A stretch of DNA of 64,000 nt, taken from the NCBI RefSeq assembly GCF_000247695.1, contig NW_004624801.1:4339075-4403074 (forward strand). Direction: 5' to 3'. The notes beneath the pieces were generated by a model, which had not been told where the DNA came from, did no database searches, and saw nothing but the letters and a program-made list of their open reading frames with translations. Shown in pieces: positions 32,880 to 43,000 of this stretch (position 1 is the first letter of the stretch; every line of letters begins with the position of its first letter). Both the position numbers and the translations under genes were made by a program. Origin of the DNA: Heterocephalus glaber. Lineage: Eukaryota; Chordata; Mammalia; Rodentia; Bathyergidae.

Positions 32880-34420
32880 CCGGAGTGGGGTGGGGCACGG
32901 GGAACCCGAACACGTGGAAAGGTTCCGGCGGGGCCACGGGAGGGCCCGGACTCAGAGTCGGGGCCAACCCGGCCTGGAGCGCAGAGAAAGCGCAGGCGGG
33001 GGGTGGGGGCGCTCAACACTGCACCTCGGGGAGCCGAATGGGGAAAACTAAGACAATTCAGAACGGGAACCCCGGGCGCAAGCAGGGGAGCGCTTTTCGG
33101 GTGGGCCGCGTCTGAAGGGGTCGAGCGAAACGCGAGCGCGGGGTAGTCAGGCCCTGGGCGACGCAGGGGCTCAGGGCTCTGCCCCACGAGGTTAGGGACG
33201 TGCGCCAGTGGCGTTCCCACGCAATCTTGGCTACTGAAGTCTCAGGGAAGGGTCGCGCGCGTGGAAGAGGTGGACGCTTGGTGTGTGGTGTGTCCACGTG
33301 TGCAAGCTCGGGAGGGGAGAGGGTGAGGAAGGCGCCACAAAGACGGACTTTGTGTCTGAGTGTGCGCCTCGCTCCAGCCCGGAGCGGCCGTGCCCGGCGA
33401 GTGTCTCAAGGGACAGCTAGGACGGAGGGGACAAAGGCTGCGTGTCCGCCACCCAGAGAGCCGCGCCAAAGCAGCCCTCGCGCAATCGGCTGAGCGAGAC
33501 CGCTAGGAGATGCAGGGAGCGAGAGTCTGCCCCGGGGGTGAGCCGAGTTGCACCCTAAACCGCTTTCTAGAGAGAAAGCCCGGTCCCGTAAGTGCGCGGG
33601 AGTGTGCGCGCGCCCGCGTGCGGGGGGCGTGGCAGTAAACAGCAACAACCCACAAGCCAGCTTGGCCAGAAACTCCGATCTCCCTTCCCAGCCGGACAGT
33701 GCGACTCTCGAGCCTGGAGGTGAGTCGCGCTGCGAGGGCGGGGCGGGCTTTGTTGCTGTGTAAACGGATTGCACATACCTGGAGCTCGGGCGGGCGCCGG
33801 ATAAGCGCCCTGAATGGAGGTGAGGTCACGGTGATGCAGGCCGGCCCAGCCTCGTCGAGAGAAAGGAGTGGAGCACGGGGAGAGGCTGGCGCCAGAGCGA
33901 GCGACCCAGCGCGCCCAGCGCAGCCCGGGTCCCTAGGAGGCCGGGCCTGGGCCACGTACCCCCGCCCGGGCCCCGCAACCTCAACCAGGGCTGGGCCTGG
34001 CCTGGTGCCCCTCGCCGAGTCCCTCCCACCCCCGCCCGCGCTCGGCCTGGGGCTGGAGTTGGCCCCAGACGCCGCGCGGGAACCAGGCTGGCGGCGCGTC
34101 CCAGGTAAGGGCTGCCGCCTGCCCCTCTGCCCTCCTCGGCCTCCCAGAAGAGCCGGGCCGGGCTGGCAGGGGGTGCGCGAGGGCAAGGGCCCGTCGATGG
34201 GACCTGGGGAGCGGGGGACGCCGCTCCAATTCCGCTTGGTCGTAGGAAGTTTTCCAGCCCGAGTCAGCTGGGAATGAGAGGTGGGGGAAGCCTGGCGCTG
34301 CGGCTCGGGGTTGAGGGCGGGGAAGGACGCCACAGTCGGTGTGTCCGAGGGTGTGCCCCACCTCCCTGCCTCTCCGCGCGAGTCCACGGCCGTCAGTCAC
34401 TTCTGTGGGTCGGTGTCCTC
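32880..34420 (+). promoter_or_regulatory. GPRC5C: CpG island, probable GPRC5C promoter
   Basis: CpG dinucleotides are dense throughout, unlike the rest of the window. Sp1/KLF-type GC boxes occur at about 33624-33633 ("gggggcgtggc") and 33736-33747 ("gggcggggcggg"). No TATA box stands out, as is usual for CpG-island promoters. It is the only such island upstream of GPRC5C in the window and lies 5 kb before the first coding exon. The exact start site cannot be read from sequence. Confidence 0.75.
33690..34104 (+). other. GPRC5C: Candidate GPRC5C first exon (5' end approximate)
   Basis: A strong donor, CCAG|GTAAGG, ends at 34104. A second good donor, GGAG|GTGAGT, ends at 33720 and could define a shorter first exon. 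Both leave one base of a codon in the frame that continues into the next exon at 38987. The 5' boundary is not determinable. Whether this exon is non-coding or adds an N-terminal extension is discussed in the findings. Confidence 0.5.
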
Positions 34421-35812
34421 TCGGATGCCCTGTCGTGTCTGGGGAGGGCAGTTTCTTCGGTCAGAGGAAATGAGAGCAAGAGTGGCTGGCTCCCCTGTGC
34501 TTTTTGTTCACACGTACAGGGGTGGGTGTAGACCAGACTCCAGCAGCCCGGCCTGAGGTGGGGAGGGACGGGCTCCGATCTCCCTACGGGAAGTTTGGAA
34601 TTTCGGATTGTAACTTCGCCTCTGCTTCTGGCAGCATGGCTTCTGGATCCCATCCCCATCCTCCCTTTTCCAGCGCCTTTTCTGCTTCCATCCTAGAACC
34701 GCAGTTTCATCCCCAGGAAGAGCTAATCATTTAAAACTCCATGATCTTGATCGTAAAGCACGGGGACGGACCAGAACGTGTACTAGTAGGGTTTTGTGGC
34801 TGGAAACACCCCCTCCCTCCAGTCTTCAGAAGTGGCTGGGGCTGGGAGGGGAGTGCTCCTGGGGGTGGGGCACATTCCAGAGTAGCATTTCAGACCCTTG
34901 CATTGAAGTCTTGGAAGTCTTGTAAGCTCACGGCATTTTGGCCCAAAAGTCCACTTCTGGTGTGTGTGGGAAGGGGTGGCCAGCGGGACTGAGATAGGTT
35001 CTTCCAGACACCCACATCTGCAGAGCTCTTTCCTATGGCAGGGGTTAAACATCAAAGCCACCTGGACCGAGGGTGAACACAATAGGAGTAACAGGGCCCA
35101 GAAAGGAAGGGGATGGATGATAGGGTGGGAGGAGGTCGGAGGCTGGAAGCAGGTCCATCTGTCTTTCGGGGCCAGCTGCTGCGTGAGGCCAGCCAGGGAG
35201 AAAGGAGGATACTCTGTGATGTCCCTGACTGACCATCCCCACCAAGAGGGGCTCTAAATGGCCACAGCACCCTTGGAAGCAACCACTGGCTTTAGATCTT
35301 TCCTTACATTGTACCCTGGAGCTTGGACACAGACCAGGGCTGCCTCCTCCAGTTCATGCCGTGTTCTTCCCAGGCTGTCTTGCAGATGAGGTGGGGTGAT
35401 GAAAGGGGTGTTGTGGAAAAGTGTGAAGGCCTAGCTAGCTGTCTTACCTGGTACTGGGTTAAACCAGCCAGGGCTGGCTGGGCCTCAGCCCACCGGCACT
35501 GTGGAGGCCTCTGTGTTCCCACTGGAGAGAGAAAACAGGGAGGAAGGGGATTTGGAAACTGGATTGGACTGATACAGACCAGGGCAGGGACTGGGTGGCC
35601 GAGTCAGGGGAAAGGCTGATTTCAGAGGTGATTGAAAAATATTTGTATGACTGATTCCAGGGAATTGAAGCAAAGGGGCTCTTTTGTCCAGAAATGATAT
35701 GAGGCTGGGCCTAAGTGATAGGAGATCATAGATTTACTTCCAGGGCAAGAGGGTGCTCTCCCACTTCCTTCCTGGGATCCTGAGAACTTTTAAGCAAAAG
35801 ATGTGACTCCTA

Positions 35813-35888
35813 GGCTGGGGATGTAGCTCAGTAGGACCGCTCCTGCCTCACAAGCTCAAGGTCCTGAGTTCGATCCCCGTACCAAAAA
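35813..35888 (+). repeat. ID-like SINE in intron 1, with 15-bp target-site duplication
   Basis: "ggctggggatgtagctcagt", "gtcctgagttcgatccccgt" then ACC and poly-A. "aaaagatgtgactcc" is exact on both sides. Confidence 0.95.
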
Positions 35889-36801
35889 AAAAGATGTGAC
35901 TCCCGAAGGAAGGAGGCAGGACTGGGTAGGAAGAGATGGGTACTGTGTGTATTCAGAGGACTGTTGTCAAATGCCCGCTGTGTTCAAGCTCAGGTGAAGG
36001 TGGAGGATGCTGACTTGTTCACTAGCCTGGTAGAGGACACAGGTACTTATGATGCAGATGTTCAAAGATCGATGGCCCAGGCTAAGTGCAGGGTCTTGGA
36101 ACTCACAGAAGGCAGAAAGAAGCTGCTTCCAGAACCTGGGGAAGAGCCTCCAGGCAGAGCTGAATCCCTCTTGCTAGTCTTTTTGCCACCATTTTAAAAG
36201 GTGGCAGTGACTGGCCGAATATGCTGTCCCGGATACCAAAGGGTTGGAGCTGAACCCTTCGGTGCCTGCCTCTCTTGAACTGTCCTACTGGTCTGTAAGG
36301 ATTCCTGTCCTAGGCACAGGACAAGAGCCAGGCCCAGCTGGCTCAGTTTTCCCACCTGAGCCTGTGTATTTCTGTCTCCCCATCTGCCCTTCTATTTTCA
36401 GGGGAAGCTGAGAAATAAGACATTTTAGGACGGGAATAGGTTGTTTCATCTGAGGCTAGTATGTTATGGGGCAGCTGGGGAGCAGCATGGTTACTAGCAT
36501 GGGGTGAATAGTGTCCTGTTTGATTCCTTGGAAGTTCCCACCTTGGGAAAGAGGAGTGAGACAGGAAGGGTAGGTTCCAGGAGGAAGCTTGTCAGCCAGT
36601 AGCAAAGTCAAGAGGAAATTGGGGGTGGGGGGAGTAAAGCTTTCCTGACCCTAACCCTAGCCCATGTGTCTGTGGGGTGCTGGGGGCCAGGAGGGTATAG
36701 GCAAGTATTTCTGGGACAAGACAGATTCGTGGCATAAGGGTTCCTCTATTTGATTTTTTGTAAAGACCTGGCTTTTACCAGTTGTGAACCTGTAGTGTAG
36801 C

Positions 36802-36974
36802 CTTTTTTTTTTTTCAGTACTGGGGATTGAACCCAGGGCCTTTGCACTGAGCTATGTCCCCAACACTTTTTATTTTGAGATGGAGTCTCACTAACTCACT
36901 AAATTGCCTAAGCTGCACTCAAACTTTTCCATCCTCCTGCCTCAGCCTCCCAGAGTGCTGGGATTACAGGTATA
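36802..36974 (-). repeat. Composite ID+B1 SINE, reverse, intact
   Basis: ID half "gtactggggattgaacccag" to "gagctatgtccccaacactt", the linker "tttattttgag", then B1 half "atggagtctcactaactcac" to "gctgggattacaggta". This is the reference for the two interrupted composites near 51 and 54 kb. Confidence 0.85.
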
Positions 36975-38986
36975 GCTTTGAGAATAAGCTGTCTCATTAG
37001 ATTCACAGGTAGTATTTCCTTATTTGGAATAACGGCCTGTTCAGAACCAGGACCTGGCCCAGGGAGGTGAATGTCTCCGTGGTTCTTGATGTTTAGTTCC
37101 ACATTTTCATCTTCACTCCAATTTCTGGCTGGCCCACCTTGCACCAAAAACCTCTGCAATGGAGTTGAATATTTACAATTCCATAGCATGTTATCTATAA
37201 ATTATCTCTGGGAGGGGCCATTAATCCTTTCTTCCCAGCTCTTGTGAATACAGTTAGTATGTTATTGACGTACGACTACGAAAAATTCCCCTACAGAAAC
37301 TGAATGACTGTAGAGGCTAGGTGCTTTTGGGTTAAAAGGGAAAAGAAATTAATGTTTTACAATGACAGTGTTTACAGAAACAGTAAATTTACTTAAGAAC
37401 TTTACATTTAAGGGTTAATGGAGATGGTTGTTGAGGATAAGCAAGCTTAATTGAAAGATGAGGTAGCTGAGATGGCTTTTGATACCTAAAATATGTATTC
37501 TCAAAGGATGGGAAGATTTGAAAATTGATCATTATCATGTCAATTGCACAAGTTTCATTTCTGCTGAGTTAGTAAGCATTTTCCCACTTCTCAATTACTA
37601 TGAAGAAACAATTCCTCTTGAATGAGATTTGGAGGTTTTGTTTACTTATTGAAAATTAAGTAGCTAGGAAGGGCGAAAACCAGAAAGGAGGTAAACTACA
37701 GAACACCTCACCCTGAAAAAAGGACGGGAACCGGTGGGGAAGATAGATAATGCCGTTCCCCTGCCAGCCACTAGTGGTCGCTATCAGCCCAGGAAAGCCT
37801 GGTTGCTTTCTGGAGCCTTTTTCCTGGTGAGGCGGAAAAGACAGGGCTAAAACTAGGTACAGTATTTGATCATACGGCGTGACATACAAGTGGAGGATCT
37901 GTGTTTCATGGAACTTTGGCCCTTATAACTTGCTTTTTAAAGAATTTAAATTTTAGTTGGAAAGCTCACAGATTTGGTCTTTATGTACTTATTTGCAGTA
38001 GCTGGATATCAAATCCCGGGCCTCACACATGCACCCCTACCCTCTCTTCAATTTCTCTTAACCTGCTATGTCCTTTACATCTACTTCACACAGGGAAAAT
38101 CCAACAGGTGTGGACAGTTGAGGTTCGGTTTTCCTGGATGCAGATCCACAGTATTTGGTGGGCGGCAGTGAGTAGATGGGAGTGAGTAATAAGGCATCTT
38201 CCTGGTGTTAATAAAAGATATCTTCTCTTTCAGCTACAAGGTCTTAAAGTCTTCCATTAAACATTAATTCCTTTGGGTTTTGCCCTGCTCTGGCCTGGTT
38301 CTTGCTTTTAAAATGTTAATGCCTCATTGGAGAATTTTTGCATGAAGTCCTTAACTCCTTAGCTGGAGAATTAGTTTATTTTATCCTTGACTTTAGCATC
38401 TGACCCAGACAAAGAACTCTGGATTCTGAAGAGGCAAGTTGGCATTGAAAGTGGGGAAATGAAGGGCAAAATTGAGAGAACATGGGAGGGATAAATGTTG
38501 ATGAATACAAATTTTCAGCTATCTTTTTTTCTGACTCAAGGTTATGCCTTCCACAGGTGCTTGCTTGTTAAGTGCTTGTTGAAAGGCAAATGATTGAATG
38601 AAGGAACACGTGGCTGAGCAGCCATGGATCACCAGGACAGAGGAAGTACTGAATGGATGGTGCACTTGGTTTTGACTTGCTCACATGTCCTTTCGCTCCT
38701 GTGCTAGCCACAAGGCCTCAAGGAATATGTGAATCTAGTTATGATAGATGAAAGGGAAAGAACTGAAAATTCAGTGACAGTTACCTCCTATTGCATGGTT
38801 AGAAATAGGTATGACAAATGGGCTTTATCTCTGGTCAACTGATAGAAGGATTCTCAAGCCCGAAGGAAGTCTCGTGACCATTTAGGACTGTCTGTCCTAG
38901 TTCAGGATGGAGGAAGCAGTACCATGCATGTTGGAGCCTGGCCTCACAGGACCAATTGATTTTTCCCCTTCTCTTTCTGTCTCTAG

Positions 38987-39018
38987 GGACCCATCTGGGA
39001 CCTGGCCTGGGACCCAGG
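38987..39018 (+). other. GPRC5C: GPRC5C 5' untranslated part of the first coding exon
   Basis: Lies between the acceptor AG (38985-38986) and the ATG. The 32 bases contain no in-frame stop. Read in frame they give THLGPGLGPR before Met1, which allows an N-terminally extended form. Confidence 0.7.
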
Positions 39019-40069
39019 ATGGCCACCCCCGAGACCTTGCTGATGTGTCTTGGACTCCTTCTCTTCCTGTTTTCAGGGGCCCGGGCCCAGACACATGTCC
39101 CACCTGGCTGCAGCTCAGACCTCAACCCCCTCTACTACAACCTGTGTGACCGCTCCGGGGCTTGGGGCATTGTCTTGGAGGCAGTGGCTGGGGCAGGTAT
39201 CGTCACCACCTTCGTGCTCACCATCATCCTGGTGGCCAGTCTCCCCTTTGTTCAGGACACCAAGAAGCGGAGCCTGCTGGGGACCCAGGTGTTCTTCCTA
39301 CTAGGAACCCTGGGGCTCTTCTGCCTTGTGTTTGCCTGTGTGGTGAAGCCCGACTTTTCCACCTGTGCCTCGAGGCGGTTCCTCTTTGGGGTCCTGTTTG
39401 CCATCTGCTTCTCCTGCCTGGTGGCTCATGTCTTTGCCCTCAACTTCCTGGCCCGGAAGAACCATGGGCCCCGGGGCTGGGTGATCTTCACCATGGCTCT
39501 GCTACTGACCCTGGTGGAGGTCATCATCAACACCGAGTGGCTGATCATCACCCTGGTGCGGGGAGGTGGTGAGGTTGGCTCTCTGGGCAACGGCAGTGCT
39601 GGCGGGGCTGTGGCCTCCCCCTGCGCCATCGCCAACATGGACTTTGTCATGGCGCTCATCTACGTGATGTTGCTGTTGCTGGGGGCCTTCATGGGGGCCT
39701 GGCCCGCCCTATGTGGCCGCTTTAAGCGGTGGCATAAGCACGGTGTCTTTGTGCTGCTCACCACAGTCACCTCAATTGCTATCTGGGTGGTGTGGATCGT
39801 CATGTACACCTATGGCAACAAGCAACACAACAGCCCCACCTGGGATGATCCCACGCTGGCCATCGCCCTTGCTGCCGATGCCTGGGCTTTTGTCCTCTTC
39901 TACATCATCCCCGAGGTCTCCCAGGTGACCAAGGCCAGCCCGGAGCAGAGCTACCAGGGAGACATGTACCCCTCTCGTGGCGTGGGTTATGAGACCATCC
40001 TGAAAGAGCAGACGGGCCAGAGCATGTTTGTGGAGAACAAGGCCTTTTCCATGGATGAGCCAGCCTCAG
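39019..40069 (+). CDS. GPRC5C: GPRC5C coding exon 1 of 3 (residues 1-350 plus one base)
   Basis: Encodes the signal peptide, all seven helices and the first part of the tail, up to MDEPAS. It ends CTCAG|GTGGGT in phase 1. If unspliced, the frame stops at TGA 40078-40080, three codons into the intron. Confidence 0.97.
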
Positions 40070-43000
40070 GTGGGTTTTGAGATGCTCTTGGGTCTTCTTT
40101 CTTTATGCTACATACTTACTGCACAGCAGGGGGCTTGTCACTGGGACAGTATGGACAGCTCTTGAAATTTTCTGACTTAAAGTCCCTAACTCAAGGACTA
40201 CTGATGTAGCTCAGTGGTAGAGTGCTTGCCTAGCATGTGCAAGACCCTGCAGCAAGTAAGCTGTAATGCCCTCATTAATCCAGTCAGCCAGGAGTGGTGG
40301 CACACGCCTGTGATCCCAACACTCAGGAGCCTGACGTAGGATTGCTGCAAGTTGGAGGCCGTCCAGGGCTACATAGTGAGTTCAAGGTTGGCCTGAACTA
40401 CTTAGTGAGACCCTGTCACAATAAACAGACGGTAATAACCTAATCAGCTTCCAGAGGGTTTTGTTGGCCATTTCAGATCTAAACCGTAACAGCTCTCATG
40501 GAGCCACAGAGGACCATTAGCATTTATTGAGCACCTGCTATGTGCCAGGCCCCATGCTAAGCTCCTGTTGTGTGTATCTTATGTGTTTCTTAGCCTGGCT
40601 TCAGCCCCTCCTTACATTGCCTGGGAGACCGGAAGCACGGTGGTCTCAAAGCTCTGCCCCAACCCCAGACTGTGGGTGCCAGTTAACGTGCTTGAGGTCT
40701 GATCCTTTAGCTCTTTGGTTACCTTGCGCTCCTGACTCCGGGACCCCTGCTGGGAAGTCAGGCAGTAGAAGTTCTGAATCAGAGAAATCCCGGTGTGCTC
40801 ACACTGTGAGATCCCCATCATCCGAGCTTTAAGAAAAAAAGTGACCCTTTGTCCTGCTGGGCACTTGATCTGTGATCCACCCTCGGAGCTGATTGCTGCC
40901 CCCATCCTGGGGTTGTCTCTGGCACTCACAGAGTGGGTCACCGAGTGTGCAGGGGCAGTGGAGGAAGGCAACAGGAGAGAGGTGGCTAGGAACAAGTGCT
41001 GGGGGGCTTCAAGCTCTACTCCCCACCATCCTCTTTCCTGAGGCCTGTATCTCCAGCCAGCGAGTTTTCAGCTTTTGTCTTCCCATAGCAAATACTTCTG
41101 GGCTTGAGTTTTGGTTCCTTTTTTCTCTCTTTCTCTAACTGGAAAGATCAATAGAGTGAGCCCAGCACTTAGAAGCCCTCTCTAGGCTCTGATCCCTCAG
41201 CCCTACAGGAGAGGACAGCACTGTGTTGCCACCACCCTCAAAGGTCTGTTCCTGTGCTGATCAGCAGCTTTCCTCCAGCACCCTGGGGTGCCCAGCAGGG
41301 TGGAACAGATGGGGAACCAACACCCACAGGCACAGAGAAGTTTTCCCGGAGCTGCAGATGGTTCTAGAACCTTGCCTAGCGGCCTGGGAAGAGATGGCCA
41401 CAGTCTCCTGGCCAGGTCCTGGGCTGGCTTGGCAGCTGGCACTGCCCTGTGAGAACATAGAGGTTTTTGGACTAAGGGTGTCAGCTGTGTTTCCCCCAGC
41501 ACTGGCAGCTGACCCTCGGTGGTAGAGGCTGGAGCCAGAGGCTGGCCATCCTGGAAGGCAGCCAAAGGCCCATGTGTAGGCCCTGTTGGCCTCTGGCCCT
41601 GAGGGCGGATGGGGATGTGAAGGTTGCTGACTTGGCGTTTATCTGAGCTGTTGGGAGCAGGGGATGGAGTGTCACACACTGCAGGGAACCAAGCAGGATT
41701 GAGCTCTTCCGTGTATCTGTACAAAAGGGCACCAAGTTTGGGGACCCCCCCCCCCCGCCGCTTCACCCTCAAGTCAGCCACTCCTGGGTGAGCTAGGTGC
41801 TCCGCCACAGTAGGTGTGCTCCCCTCTCCCCTCTTCCCTGCTCACAGGACAGCACGCCTGGGTTGTGGGGGATGGGAAAGGGGCCTGAAAATCGAGGACC
41901 CCTCAAACCGCACCTGTCTTGCCTCACAGGTAAGAGGCCCGTGTCGCCTTACAGCGGGTACAACGGGCAGCTGCTGACCAGTGTGTACCAGCCCACCGAG
42001 ATGGCCCTGATGCACAAAGGCCCGGTGAGTGGGCTTCCGGGGCTCTGGGGCCTGCTGGCGCCTGTAGAGTGAGGGTCAGTGGAGGTGAGAGCTGAAGGCT
42101 GGCTCCTCATCTGGGGTGTACACCCAGGAACACTACTTTTTGCCACCCTTTTCCTGGACCTGATGTAGCCATTGCCTGTGGCCATACTGCAGTGGGACCT
42201 GCCTGGTGTCCCTGGGCATCACACACAGCCTGGGGCCCCAGGCTGGAAGGAACGAAGAAGCAGCTCTTCCTGAGCTGGGGGAGCAGCCGGATGGGAGAGG
42301 TGCTGAGAATCTCAGCCAGGTGCTTCTGAAAGTGACGGGGGACCCACTGTAGCAAGTCTGGTAGGCATTGAGTTCTCAGCCACAGCTGTCTCGAGAGGGT
42401 GTCTGAATCCCTCCCCCCGCCAGCCAGCAGCAAGCCCCGACCTTACACCTCCCCAGGGCTCTGGAAGCCAGATGCTCCATTAGCCACGGACTGGGGGGTG
42501 GGAACAGGAAGGCGGTGGGTGAGATTCCCACTCCCTATATGTTCCTCCTCCCGGCTGGCAGTGGCTGTGGGGAGAGGTCAGTGACCTGCCTTGGCAGAAT
42601 GCTGGGAAACAGGAAGCCCGGAGGTCAGCAGGGTGCTGTTCTCATCTCCTCCCCACCTCCCACCGTGAGCCCTGGGAGGGGCTGGGGTGGCTGTAGTGTC
42701 TGAGACTTCCAGCCCCACTCTTTCCCTCTCCTTAAGCCTGAGCCTGCGGCCAGGCTGTAGCCACCGGCTGTGGTGGGCAGAAGCTGTGCTCCCAGCAGGG
42801 GTATGGGCAGCTGCAGAACTCTTCCTGCATAGCCTTCCCGTCACCCCTCTCTCGTCCCAGGTGTGTTTTCAGGATGATCTAGCTGGGATATTTGTCTGCC
42901 TGGTCCTCAGATCACCAGAGTTAGTAGCACTTGAGAACGTGCTGAAAATGCAGATTGGCTGGGGCTGGAAGTGGGAGAGCTCATTGGCACCCCTTGGGGT

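Larger units (their letters stand above)
34105..38986 (+). other. GPRC5C: GPRC5C intron 1 (inferred)
   Basis: Bounded by GTAAGG at 34105 and a pyrimidine-rich acceptor "ctctttctgtctctag" ending at 38986. It holds an ID SINE and a composite SINE (listed). The AT-rich stretch at 37200-38900 has no recognised repeat and is a reasonable place to look for an enhancer. Confidence 0.55.

Noticed and set aside
33503..34387. 294-codon open frame on the minus strand
   Set aside because: It lies in the CpG island antisense to the candidate GPRC5C first exon. GC-rich sequence is poor in stop codons, several overlapping frames are open on both strands, and composition is Pro/Gly/Arg low complexity.
38956..39018. 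Start of GPRC5C further upstream in the same exon frame
   Set aside because: The upstream part of this frame lies before the acceptor AG at 38985-38986 and begins with TTG. The ATG at 39019 has a strong context and is followed by a good signal peptide.
41203..41808. 201-codon open frame on the minus strand
   Set aside because: It lies in GPRC5C intron 2, is antisense, and contains a C-run-derived Gly stretch without any domain.
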